Assembly (NCBI RefSeq): GCF_001638985.1
Contig: NW_017265142.1
Location: 310,001 to 374,000, forward strand
From: Phycomyces blakesleeanus NRRL 1555(-)
Lineage: Eukaryota; Mucoromycota; Mucoromycetes; Mucorales; Phycomycetaceae
Length of the DNA: 64,000 nucleotides
Direction: 5' to 3'
Position 1 is the first letter of the stretch; every line of letters begins with the position of its first letter. The notes below the pieces were generated by a model. The model was not told the DNA's origin. It worked only from the letters and a program-made list of their open reading frames with translations, and did no database searches. Below, one piece after another: positions 24,862 through 36,413 of this stretch. A program made the translations under genes and the position numbers.

Positions 24862-25530
24862 GGCGTTGAGAAAGAAAGAGAAGAGAATGTATGCAAGAAG
24901 CGTAAAGCGGGGTTTATTTCTCTCTCTATATCTCCTTTTCTGTCTGGCTGTCTTTTTTTAAAAAAAAAACCATGCCAAATCAATGACTCTTAGGTTAGAG
25001 TGGCTTATCCTTGAAAATCGAGATGGAGCTGAGAGTTAAATTATAGCAAATGTACTATGGCATCGAAAAATGACTCCAACTTAAGATATAGATGTGATCA
25101 ATAGATAAAATAAGATACACCCAAAAAGACAGATATTATATATAATTAGATAAATATTTCAAATAATCAGACAACTCAAATTGTGATCCTTTTGTTGTAT
25201 TCTATTTCACACCAAAAATAAAGTAAAAGCAACAAGCAACAGGCAACAAGCACTATATATGTTACCCTTGATTTTTCAAACCTTGAATAACAATAATTAT
25301 TTTGGCAGAAAATAATTTATCAAATAATAATAATAATAAGGAATATACACACACATATATATATATATATATATATGCTTGGGTGAGGGGTGTTATTTGT
25401 ATCATAGACCTTTAAAATCTACAACAATTATTTCTTTCTTTTCTCTTTATCTCTTTATTATCACATATATGCACATATATTTCTGACACTTTATTCCACA
25501 CGCTCGGGGGACCAAAGGAGACAAAGGGGA

Positions 25531-25613
25531 AAGGAGGGCAAGGGAAGAGGTGGGTAGGGTAGGGTAGGGGAGGGTAGGGGAGGGGTGTGTAGGGGTTGGG
25601 GAGAAAGGGAAGT
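25531..25613 (+). repeat. G-rich block with strong G-quadruplex potential
   Basis: The + strand carries at least eight runs of three or more G separated by one to four bases, densest at 25552-25612 with GGGTA and GGGGA units. It superficially resembles degenerate telomere repeats but is not a regular TTAGGG array. It lies about 0.7 kb upstream of the minus-strand SAICAR synthase gene. Confidence 0.8.
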
Positions 25614-27698
25614 GGACTAATGAGCAAGTAAATTCAAGGGCCAACATAAAGATAAAGAGAGGTGTAATGCTGTGATTAGACTTTAGATAATGATGCTGTC
25701 AACAAAAGGAGCTGAGGGGCGAAAAATGACATTTCCATCAGATCACAGAAAAGAAAAAGAAAAAAGGCCAAAATCAATAAATCAATTTTCTTTTTTTTTA
25801 AAAAAAAAATATATGTACAATTTGGTATGAGGCAAATATAAACAAGTACTAACTTTTATTATTTTGGACTGTAGACCCTGTCTAGGAGAACTCTTATTTT
25901 ATTCTTTGCTTCTTTTGTAAACTACGCGTTCAAAAGCATACTTCTCCTCACCTGTCTCCTCGTCCTTTCTTTGGCATTGAACTTGTGCTTGACCAACTGA
26001 TAATGATAATAGTGATAATAATGATACAATTTCTTGAGGAATTTTTTTTAAAAGAAAAAAAGGTTATATAATATAATCTAATGGTTTTATTTGAATTCTG
26101 TAGTTTCCGTATCAATACCTTTTTATATTAACATAATACTTCTTTTGTGTACAGTATAGAAAAAGGAGATTTGATAAATTACTTGAAAGCGATCAACTCA
26201 AAAATGATTATGGTTTGATATATACATAGGTTTTCTCGCTTCTTATTTTATTTTATCTTAGCATAGTTATGAATGGGTTGGCTTTGTATGATATACGTCA
26301 ACATGACACATGCACCAGAGCAAAAAAAAAAGATAGAGTTTTAATCAAGTATGGTACGATTTACCTAGCTTCTTGGCAGGTTACCCTAGTCGCGGTAGAG
26401 CTTGTGAAAGAAATAAAGAAAAAAGGTTATTGTCGTACCAGTCATTTCTTGATCCGAAGTTCCGGCTTAAAAATAACAAATTATTATTATTATATACGTT
26501 TACTCATTTCCCCTTCTTTTCTATACAAATACGTGTGTGTGTTTTTGTACAAGGCATTAACTATTTTATGAATAATTAACAGTATAATACGCGTTAGATC
26601 ATTAAGGTAGCATAAGAAAATAATTCTCGACCACAAGTTTTTCTATTCTATTGATAATTATCTCCTTGGTCAACATTACATCTATCGTCATTAAACTTAC
26701 TCTAAATGACACCACACCACATTAAAATTAGCTATTAATATTTTTGGTGTGGATCACTAGAAACTACTACCTTTGATAATATAATGATATACCTAATTAA
26801 GGGCATTAAATGAAGATATAAAAAGGGAAAGCTAAGCATAATTCAACTATTGTGGGTTGAGTGACTAAATGAAGCTGGTTAATAGAAAGGCTATAGTATA
26901 ATTCTTTTTTTTTCTCAAATGCTGTCATAATATTACACTTTATGAGATTTGGTTTCTGCTCTCTTCGGCGGCTTTAAGAATTGACGGTGAATCACAAGAT
27001 TCCAGAAAATGATTTCTACCAATATACTTTCAATTTTACCAGCAAATAAGTAACATTTCTCCATGGTGATTCTTTGGCTTAAAGGAATATCATTGTTAAA
27101 GTAAAAGTTCCGGAAATAAACAGATTTGTATACGTTGCTATAGACTTTTTAAACAATACCTCGTATAAATAATCATGATACTAGAAATGATTTATAATCT
27201 GATTCACTCGATGACAAAGAAACTAAAACAACCAAAGAAACAGGGCATTGCATTGGACGAATAGAGCAACTCAGCACTACAAATCAGTTCAAAAAAAAAA
27301 GATTTGAATTTAAGCAATGGAGCAATTGGATCTAAATCTATTTCAGGTACATCTAATAAAGATCATTAATGGCCAGGGCTTTTTTTCTTTATAAAAGGCT
27401 CAATGCTTGTGCTGTAGTATATTCAGTCTTCTTTACCAATATAGTTAATAATAAAATGAATGAGAATTGAAACAAATTGATGTCTAATGAAGCGTGGTGA
27501 AATATGATTTAATGGCAAGTACACAAGTGTATCTGGATCTTAATCTGTTTCATACTCCAGTATTTTGCTTCTTTCTTGAAGGGTGTGCGCAATTATTTTC
27601 CAGCAAGATATAGTGTATTTTTTTATTGTATTTTATTTATATGAAAGTTGAGCCAAAACGTTTAACAGATACTTTACGTCCTTCCTTTTTTTTGGGGG

Positions 27699-27920
27699 TC
27701 AAATGTCTCTTGATTTTTGAAGAATAAAGGCCTTGATATCTTGTACTTTGGCTCTTGGAGTATGCTAAAAGTATTCGATTAGATTCAAATGAGGACTTTG
27801 AGATGTCTTATTGGTTAAAGCATTTGATTTCTCAATTGGGGGTTTTCTTTTAACAAATGTATGGCCCCATTGTGATAGCTAGAGCAATATTTTTGGAATA
27901 TAAAGCATGGTGCTCATCAT
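27699..27920 (-). pseudogene. Decayed Tc1/mariner-like transposase fragment
   Basis: On the minus strand one frame reads TSQSPHLNLIEYF, stop, then RAKVQDIKAFILQKSRDI. This corresponds to the SPDLNPIENLW block with the third catalytic residue, and its following helix, in Tc1-type transposases. An adjacent frame reads HNGAIHLLKENPQLRNQML just upstream, consistent with the preceding DNAxxH region after a frameshift. Stops and frameshifts show it is dead. I could not find its terminal repeats. Confidence 0.5.
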
Positions 27921-29022
27921 CTGTTTGTTTGTTTGTTATTTACTGAGAGCACAAGTAATTGATTGAGTTGTCAGAAAAGGTCATGTCAAAATAAGGTGTA
28001 GCTTGTTCCATTTAACCATTAATTTTTCAACACACTCCAAGTATAGTGACTGTAATATATATATAAGGAAAAAGAAAGAAAAAAGGCTGCAGCTTATTAA
28101 TACCCAAAAAAGGAAAAATAGAGAAAAGGCTAAAAATATCAAGATTATGTTATATAAAGAGTATTTATCTATTTTCCTATGGTTCGACCAAGACTAATAG
28201 AAAGATAAAGAGATACATATGGATATATAGATTCAGCATGTACACAAGCCAAAAGTAACATGATGTAAAGGACAATAAAAGGTAATCAGTATTGAGATTT
28301 AGAGGAAAATATTTCCTATTGGAGTAAATAAATGTAATTATATACCTTGATGCACATAGCTGTACATAATTATTATGTCTATTTACCTATCTATACATAG
28401 ACATATTTATTTATATTTATATACACTGATATGTGTATTAAATCTATTGTGATTTGGTTCAAAGAGGTTAATTTTCATATTGTAAAGGAATAAATATAGA
28501 AAATAGGTCGGGCATAGACGGGGAATATAAAACATGGAACACACACACAAATACACCCACACACCCACACCCACATATATATATATATAAGAAGGTCATT
28601 AATAAAGATATATATATAGTGAAAGGAAAGGAACACATACACAAGGGTCAAGAGGTTCCTTTTTATTTTATATGTATTTTATATATATATATTTTTTTGA
28701 GTCTTGGCTGGTTCACTCGATAGGTCAAAAAGGTCAGATCACAATTATAAGTCCAGTCAATGTGTGACATTATCAATATCTATTTTTGAGCCATTTGTAT
28801 ATATATATATATATTTCCTTTTTACTTTATTTTTTTTTCTTTTTCTTTTTCTCTCTCTCTTTTATTATTACCATTTGTGTGTATATATATAAAATTATAT
28901 AAATCCATTGAATTCTTCGACTTACTTACCTATTCATCCTCTTCCTCTTCTTCCTCTTCTTTGTCTTTGTCTTTGTCTTTGTCTTTCAATTCACCTAATC
29001 ACTCAAACAAACAATATCAGTA

Positions 29023-30049
29023 ATGCTCATTAAGTTGACTTCAATCATTGCCTCTGTTGGCTTGCTCGCAAACGTTGTCAGTGCTAGTGGAAAGATCGCT
29101 CAGGTAGTCGATGCGTCCAACTTCTGCGTCTTCTTGCCTCCCTCAGACTCGGTCGATCGCCTCATTTCTGATACTGAGTGGGACGGAGACGCCTTCTGTC
29201 TCGGCTCAACCCCAGAGGCAACCGGGGCCGAAACAATGCCCACCGACTTTATTCAGTCTGCTCACTTTGTAGCCACAGATGAGTACGTCCAAGTAACCGG
29301 CCAAATCGACCCATCCAAGGCCAATCTCAATGTATCTGACGAAGGTGGTCAGTTTGACGTCAGAGCTCCCATAGGATCCACCTGTGCTGGTTGGACCTAC
29401 TATGTCAATCTTATTGAACCCATCAATTTGACTTATTGTATGAGATGTTGCGTAAGTAACTCACTGCTACTACTGTTATAATTTCCTTTACTTATCTTTT
29501 CTATTATCATTATTATATATTTTATAATAGAATGACACAACAAACTGTAACCGTGGTATCTCTGAGAAAGGATGTGCCCACATTATCCCCGGTGACTATA
29601 GTGGTCCAATGGATACTTCTGCTATTGGAACTACTCCAGATACCACCACCCCTACTACTAGTGATGGAACTACTGCTCCAACCAGTGATCCTGTTACTCC
29701 TACAACAACTAGCCCAATTGAAGAAAGCAGCAGCTCTGCTGTTGAGGCTACACCCGCTGCATCAAGTACCGTCGCACCCGGTGAGACCACCCCCAGCGCT
29801 GAATCTACCCCAGTTGCCACCACCTCTGTACCCGTACCCTCTCCTGCTGTTTCTTCTTCGGACCCTATTTCTAAACCCAGTCAAATCCCAAACTCACAGT
29901 CCTCCGGTAAGGCATCGTCTGCCTCCGAACCTCTCAGCCAAGAAACTGACAGCGCCCAATCCATCAACAGTGCCGCAAGCATGCTCCAACCTCGCACATT
30001 TGCCCTGGGTGGCGCTGTCCTTTTGGTTGCTGTCATGATCGCAGCATAA
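29023..30049 (+). CDS. Secreted cysteine-containing protein with GPI-anchor signal
   Basis: A predicted cell-surface protein of a fungal family of unknown function. Two exons (29023-29451 and 29531-30049) join in phase. Residues 1 to about 22 form a signal peptide (hydrophobic core IIASVGLLANVVSA). The folded N-terminal domain holds conserved-looking cysteines in NFCVFLPP, AFCLGS, STCAGW, YCMRCC, NCNRG and KGCAHIIPGDY. The motif SAHFVATDEYVQVTGQID is also distinctive. From about residue 170 the chain is Ser/Thr/Pro-rich and likely heavily O-mannosylated. The C-terminus is a hydrophobic stretch (FALGGAVLLVAVMIAA), typical of a GPI attachment signal. It may be a wall or plasma-membrane protein; its activity is unknown. 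Confidence 0.85.
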
Positions 30050-31265
30050 GCTCCACAAATGTTATTTTTTTTTGGAAAAAATAATAATAATACCATCTAT
30101 AAACCAAGCCAACCCACATATATAAATTTTGGTCAAAGAAGGAAAGAAGAAGAAGAGGAAGAAGAATACCTTAATCCTATCCTATCCTATTCTATCATTT
30201 ATTTTTTTATTTTTTCTATCCGAAATTTTCAATACCTTTATCATTATGTATTTTCTCTTTCTTATCTCTCTTACTTTCTTTGTAGTATATCTATCTATCT
30301 ATCTATTCTACACTACATTACATTACACTAAACTGCACTAAACTGCACTGTACTGTACTTCAGTAATCTCATTTTCTTAGTCTGTATTTCTACCTATACA
30401 CCTTTATATTTTAGAGACAGAATATATTGCAGAGTTTAAATAATACACAAACATTACACGCACTATAATTACTGATTCAAAAAAAAAGGAACTTATTTTT
30501 ATCGACCAAGAAACGTATATATATATATATATATCTCTATGTATATATTTGTACCTTGTTAGTATTTTATTGATATTTAAAAATGTTGTATGTAAACTTC
30601 TTGGCATCTCAAGATTAGCAGTAGTATTAAAAATGATCTACGAGATTTTAGCTTAAAAAGGAATAAAGTAAAATATATTAAGAGATCATAGACTAACTCC
30701 AAATAAATTAGGTTTATTTGCCCTTTTTTTTTTGGTTTTGGTTTTATTTTGTAAGCTGCAAAATATATATATATAAGAGCTATAAAATATTTTACAGATT
30801 TTATTTATTTATTTCGTTTTTAAATTGGCACACAAATGCATACAAACAAGCGGGTAGACTACCAGATTAAAAAACTAGCAGACTAACAGACTAACAAACC
30901 TGCAAACATGCAAACAATATAGAAATAGCATTGGCACACACATGCACAAAATATGTCTGCATACTTGCATGTTTGCTTACTTGCATGTTTGCATGTGCGT
31001 GTTTGCTAGTATGCTAGTTTGTATGTTTGCTTATTTGTCTGTGCGTAAGTGTGTGTGTGTTTAAGAGAGAGAGAGAGAGAGAGTCAATGTTACCTCTGTA
31101 GTGTTTACATGTTTGCTAGTTTCTTAGTCTGATAGTTTGCTTGTGCGTGTGTGAGCCAATGTTACCTCAATAGTGTTCGCTTGCTTTCTATTCTTCTAGT
31201 TTTCTAGTTTTTTGTTTGTTTGTTTGCTATTTTGGTTGTCTGTTGTTTATTTGCTTGTTTGCTTG
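30050..31265. other. Convergent intergenic region with degenerate TTTGC-type repeats
   Basis: Both flanking genes end here. The segment 30840-31265 is built of imperfect units around GTTTGC, CATGTTTGC and CTAGTTT. It includes a roughly 72-bp direct duplication (GAGTCAATGTTACCTC at 31081 and GAGCCAATGTTACCTC at 31153). No gene is seen. Confidence 0.6.
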
Positions 31266-34200
31266 CTACTGTGAGACTTCTAGAATCTTAAGTTTTGATT
31301 TACAAAGACGCTGCAAAAGAAGGCTTGTTTTTCCCGCAGCTTCGATATCTTTGTAAATACCATGGTGACCTTGAGACACAAGTTCCATAAGGTTGAGACT
31401 ATCCTTGCAATGCCTAGATTATTGTATGCATGTATATATATATGTATATGTGTGTAAAATATAATATAATATTTAAAAGATCAATAAAGAAAGAAAGAAA
31501 AATATTAAGTAAAAGGATATCAATAAGTAATAATTAGTTCAAACTTACTGTTCAAAGATATCCGAGGTATCAAAGTAAAGATCGTGGAGGTAGAATACAA
31601 GTTGTGTGATGTAGACCTTTCGAAGCTCAGCATTAGACAATCGTTCGATCAGAGCTGGTTCCAGATCCCAGTCCATGTATTTCAAGACTTCTTTCTCGGT
31701 AGAGCTAACCCTCAACCACTTTGAATTCAGAACAGCTTTGATCTTTTCCGAGAGTTCCTTTGTCAAATTACGGAAATCTTCTCTCGCTTTTTGAATAGCA
31801 TCTAGTGCTTCAATGGTTGCTCTAAATAGATTAATAAGTTAATAAACAAGACAAAGAAAAATGAAGAAGAAATACTTGCGTGTCCTCGGGTTTGTTGTCT
31901 CGCTTTTCTACCCATTTGGGATACATTCTTAAAATCTCAATCACACTTCTGTGGTAATAGAATTCTGAGACAACATCGGGTATTGTTGAAGGTCTGTCTG
32001 CGTAAATGGCAAACGTATTTAAATATGAAACTGGAACGGAAATGGCTACAAAATAAGCTAATCCAATTTGACGCGTAGCTACAGATACAAAATACAGCTT
32101 TGAATGTGAGAGTCTGAAAAACGTGAATAATATACGAATGTGTGTCTGTGGTGTTTTTGACCTAGGTTTTCTCACCAAGTAGGTATCTTAGGACTCCATT
32201 GATTCTTTCGATCAGGTTGTTAGCCATAGCGTTATCCATGCTGAGCCAACCTACGGCTTTGAGGCAGATCCGATCATTTTTTGACAACGCTCCTTCTAGT
32301 TCAAATTTATAGTTTTCTTGTAGGCTAGACTGAGAAACGGCTTGCTACAAATGGTAATAAACAATTTGGAATAAAAACCATAATCATAATTACAGTGATT
32401 ACTTACTTTATTCACAAATTCTGTCATGTAGAGTACAAATATACATTCTAGAACACTGGAAATATCCACCCTGTATTTTCTTGCTATCTTTACTAGTTCA
32501 GAGCATGCCTTTTTGTCTCCATCAAAGTCTTTTTTTTTTGTTATCAATATTAGATATACATATTTCATTAATACACCTCAAAAACAAGATTTTTTTAAAG
32601 AAAAAAGTTGTGAGCATTCATTCACTCGAATTTACTTTTAAAAAATCTAGCCATGAAACTTGTCTGTAAATCACTTGGGAGCGTTGAGGTATACATAGCC
32701 ATGTCCTAAAGCAAAAAAAAACAAGATAGATAGTAATAAGGTATGATCAATTGGTATACATACTACTTTTTGTATGTGCTATTGGGGAGTACTTACATCA
32801 AAAGATCGGTCAGCGAGTTTTGTAGCATAACATTCCAACAAGGAATTGATCTTTGGATCGTCTATTTTATAATAGACCTGAACATACAGAGCAAAGGAAG
32901 CTGCAACCCGCAAGAATACGTCCTGTAACTTTGGATTCTCACTAAACACAATTTACCATTCAAGTCAATCAATCAAATCAATTTTCTTCTTATATTTTTC
33001 TACTTACCTAATGCCACTTAGTGCATTCCACTTTTTATCTACACAAATGGTGTACAAACAATCAATAAGCTCGAGTGGCTTGCTAGAAAGAAATATTGTC
33101 TGTGCATGGTGAAAGAAACAAGCAATTCCAGGCCTAATAAAAGAATCATGAAAGTAAGTAAATATAAAACGATTATTTATGTATATGAATAGGCTTAGGT
33201 GTAGATTGTACTTTCTTTGACAGCAATATATCCTTGCCATTTGCTAGGCTAGCAATCTCAAGAGGTAGATAGGTGATATCATTGGGTTGACTAGGCACCG
33301 AAACATCATCGGAACCAGGTTGATGGCTAAGGAATTTCTCGATGGTAGCTTGGAGACATGCATTATTGTAAGACCAAATTACGTCTTCCCAAGTCTCGCA
33401 CACAGGAAGGAGCTAATTCAGATTTTTATTGTTTTGTTTTGTTTTTGCAACAAAATCGAATCGATTGAGCTGAGTATATACATATATACATATATATATG
33501 ATAAATAGAAGATAGCTCTTACATGCTCTGTCCTTCCAGTTATTGCAGAGAATACTGCCTTTCCGTATGGGCCTAGATTTTTCTGCACAACAACAAATAA
33601 TAGTAATAATAAGCATAAGTATATATATATGTATTATCAAACTCAATTTTCATATACACATATGCATATACATATACATACATCCTTAAGTTGATCATCA
33701 CACATCTTTTTCCACATTTTTCGTTTTTCTGCTTTCCATTCTATGCCGATTCCATCTATAGAAATAAATAAACAAGCATGTAAATTAAGGAAAATAGAGT
33801 ACGTGAGGAACTTTTTGATATATATATATATATATATATAATTATATTAACTATCAAGATCAAGCAATCAATGAATCAACTTTAATAGTAGAGATAGTAG
33901 TACCTTCTGCCTTCTTCATAAGATCAGCAAAATGAATGAAGAAAACCTTTCGGGAATCGGTGTGTTGGGACGCCAAGCTAGTCAGCTCATCAAACTGGCC
34001 GCGTCTGATCAGCTTGAGAATCGTTATGTAGTAAGCTTCGAGATCTTGTCTGTCAAAAGAGTCCAGTCTTCGTTTTTTTAATTGTCTGGCCTGTTCTTTG
34101 GCCTTTATATTGGAATTCAACACTGGTATCTCATCTTCCATATCGTCATCAGATTCGCCAAAAGGTGATCTGTCTTCTGTAAGATTTGCTTTGGTTGTTT

Positions 34201-34829
34201 CCTCTAGCCATGATTTGATATACTATGCATATTTTCCCACACGCATATATATATAAACATTATGTTGTCTTTATGCTTTGAATTCATATTTGTATGTAAA
34301 GCGTTAAATTATCTTACCAAACAATGCCATAATGGACTAGGTTGTTTTGAGCTTGCACTATCAAAACGTGAGAGCGAGAGCGAGAGAAACAATAAAACGA
34401 ATGAATTAATGTAATAAATAATGGAATATTGAAATCTTTATATGCATAATGTATATATATATATATTTACCGTGAAAAGGAATCTAATAGATTCCATGCG
34501 ATGACTTCATGTTTCAGAAGAGTAATTTCTTGCTGGATTTGTTTATTCTTTACATTGATTTTCTCAAGTTGATCGATTCTGGATCAAGTGTCAGTAACAC
34601 GGTGATAGAATCCTTTGTCAGAGGAAAAGCTTATTTTTTTCTTATTTTATTTGATTTTCTTTAATTCTTTTCACCTGTTCTGAACTATGGCTCTCATTTC
34701 AAATGGAAAATGAAGAGCTGATTCTTCTGGTGATGATTTCAGATGATAGCATAATTTTGTAAATCTATGTTCAAGTATAGTGTCGTCTGCTGGTAATGTT
34801 GTAGCTGCCATTCCTGTGATTTTTGACAT
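31266..34829 (-). CDS. NUP84: Nuclear pore Y-complex nucleoporin NUP107/Nup84
   Basis: A structural subunit of the Y-shaped (NUP107-160/Nup84) complex of the nuclear pore. The ATG at 34827-34829 begins MSKITGMAATTLP. Matching family segments include YYITILKLIRRGQFDEL, then the hallmark YGKAVFSAITGRTEHLLPVC followed by ETWEDVIWSYNN, later PGIACFFHHAQTIFLSS and AVGWLSMDNAMANNLIERIN. The C-terminal helical part reads LTKELSEKIKAVLNSKW, RKVYITQLVFYLHDLY and then, across a further intron, HCKDSLNLMELVSQGHHGIY. That last exon ends at TAG 31266-31268; the frame-internal TAA at the previous exon's end is a splice donor (CA/GTAAGT). About twelve short introns. The length is roughly 700-750 residues, close to yeast Nup84. 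Confidence 0.85.
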
Positions 34830-35375
34830 TTTGGCTTTGACTTTTGTTGGAGGAGGAGGGGGATATATATATATATTCTTTAAAAACAATATCAATAAAT
34901 CAAAATAATAGCTTAAGAAATAAGAATAATATATAGACACACACTGGTATGCACACAGGCACGTTATATAATCTGTCTTTTTGTCTTTTTACAGACAGGC
35001 ACACACAGACACACCAAACGATGCTAATAGTTTCTTTTATTGACCGCCTCACAAGTCACAATGAGAAAGGAACACACACACGCATTTAAATATATACCCT
35101 ATATAAAAAAATAGGCTATTTTAGTGAATTGTTGCAAGTTTTCCGGGGTTTAAAGTGTCTTGTAGTTGAGTTTTAATTAAGCACCAATTTCTCTCTCGCT
35201 CTCTTTTATATTCTACTTTTTTTTTTTACCCCACCATGTTTTTTGCAGTCAAAGCAAAACATCTTTTTCTTAGCTTTTTCAACCCATTACAAAACTAAAT
35301 ACCAAGTTATTCAAATCTAATGGCTTACCAGCGGTAGCTTGGGTGGGTCCTAAGCTGTAACCAGGACGAATTTTT
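34830..35375. other. Intergenic DNA upstream of NUP84
   Basis: It contains TA and CA tracts and a pyrimidine-rich segment near 35190-35230. No gene is seen. It should hold the NUP84 promoter and the downstream flank of the TnpB/Fanzor-like relic. Confidence 0.5.
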
Positions 35376-35697
35376 TCATCTTCTTTGAAGTCTAGTCAGT
35401 CTTTGTCTCAAACGACGACCCTCCTGGAGATCTTCTTCTGCTTGTCTTCTGATACATCCAATCCGAATAACGCGGGTGAACCTTACAGGTATAGTCCCAT
35501 CATATCTCAGATTTTTAAGTATATGTCGGAAGTTCAGGACAGCAGCAAGATCCCGATTCCACAAACGATGCATAACTTCTGACCCGTCCATGTTCTCCAA
35601 ACAATTTAGATTGGTACATCTAAAAGGACTTACCTATTTTTTTTCACAAGGTCTAGAATTATTAAATGTCTTTAAAAGAAACATGCTTAATAGCTAG
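35376..35697 (-). pseudogene. TnpB/Fanzor-like nuclease fragment (zinc ribbon plus RuvC-III), decayed
   Basis: The minus-strand frame reads SPFRCTNLNCLENM, then HRLWNRDLAAVLNFRHILK, then TIPVRF. The CTNLNC pair (codons at 35616-35618 and 35601-35603) followed by WNRDxAAxxN (Asp codon 35550-35552) matches the second half of the four-cysteine zinc ribbon and the RuvC-III Asp motif of IS605 OrfB/TnpB proteins and their eukaryotic Fanzor relatives. These are RNA-guided nucleases carried by transposons. Upstream in the same frame are PCEKK and an in-frame TAG (35634-35636), so the first Cys pair is damaged. No RuvC-I or RuvC-II part is recognisable nearby. It is a truncated, dead copy. A distant alternative is an unrelated zinc-ribbon protein with a chance WNRD motif. 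Confidence 0.6.
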
Positions 35698-36166
35698 CAA
35701 GGCTAGTATTAATAAAATACGAATCAGCAAGGTTGACAAAAGAAAGTAACTTGAGAAGAATCGACAGAAAAATATCTGCATCAAGTACAATTTGGCTGTC
35801 AAGATTGCTCGCATGCTCATTAGAGATCTCGGTAGCTTTAGAGAATTGCAGGGAATCTGTCTTCTGGTTTTTCAAAAGTAGGAATCAGACATGACAATGT
35901 TAACACAAAGCAGGTTTATTATCTTTGATAAAAAGAATCAATTAAGCAATATACATGCCTTCATCAATATCATAGTACTTAGAGAATAGCCTTTTTTTTT
36001 AGCTAAAAAAATGTAAAAAGTATCACATAAAAACAGATATATGTATATTATTTAGTAACTTTATAGCTTAAACTGCTACTAAATATTATTAAACTTTTAT
36101 TTTGATCAATAAAAACTATAAAATTCAAATATAAAACTGTGCATTTGTTGAACCAATTATAAGAAT
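35698..36166. other. AT-rich DNA beside the TnpB/Fanzor-like relic
   Basis: A minus-strand frame at 35687-35875 (containing SQIVLDADIFLSILLKLLSF) could be another decayed part of the same element, but I cannot match it to a family. Nothing else is recognised. Confidence 0.4.
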
Positions 36167-36375
36167 AAATATATCTAAAAAAAGGTATAGATTTGCCATA
36201 TTTAGAATATTTGATTGGATTAGATGCAAAAATAATTTGAAATTCAACGAATTGTATTATCCAAATTTGCTATAAAAAGAGAAATATGTACCTAAAAATG
36301 GTATAATTTTGCTATTTTATACGATTTTATTGGATTAGATAAAAAGTAATTTTAACTCCAATAAATAGTATTCAC
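36167..36375. repeat. Two degenerate tandem units of about 95-115 bp
   Basis: Unit 1 (about 36167-36281) and unit 2 (about 36282-36375) share the order AAATAT..CTAAAAA..GGTATA..TTTGC..ATTGGATTAGAT..AAGTAATTT..GTATT with scattered changes and small indels. They are direct repeats between the TnpB/Fanzor-like relic and the palindrome. Confidence 0.7.
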
Positions 36376-36413
36376 TGTAAGTACTTTTAATTTACTAAAA
36401 GCCAAAATTCTAT

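Larger units (their letters stand above)
24862..29022. other. 4.2-kb gene-poor region with repeat relics
   Basis: No intact gene is recognised between the SAICAR synthase start and the GPI-protein start. The stretch contains two T/A homopolymer junctions (24953-24969, 25791-25809), a G-rich block and a decayed Tc1-like transposase fragment (both listed separately). At the right end are a TATA-like TATATAAAT near 28896-28904 and a (TCTTTG)-type pyrimidine repeat near 28960-28988 in the likely promoter and 5' UTR of the next gene. The frame at 26269-26571 has no family I recognise. Confidence 0.55.

Noticed and set aside
25552..25612. Telomere remnant
   Set aside because: Units are irregular (GGGTA, GGGGA, GGGGT) and not a TTAGGG array, so only G-quadruplex potential is claimed.
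29532..30038. 168-codon Leu/Pro-rich + strand frame
   Set aside because: Shadow of the Ser/Thr-rich stalk of the GPI protein in another frame.
35385..35582. Plus-strand frame over the TnpB/Fanzor-like relic
   Set aside because: The opposite strand shows the coherent CxxxxC..WNRD motif order; the plus frame shows nothing.
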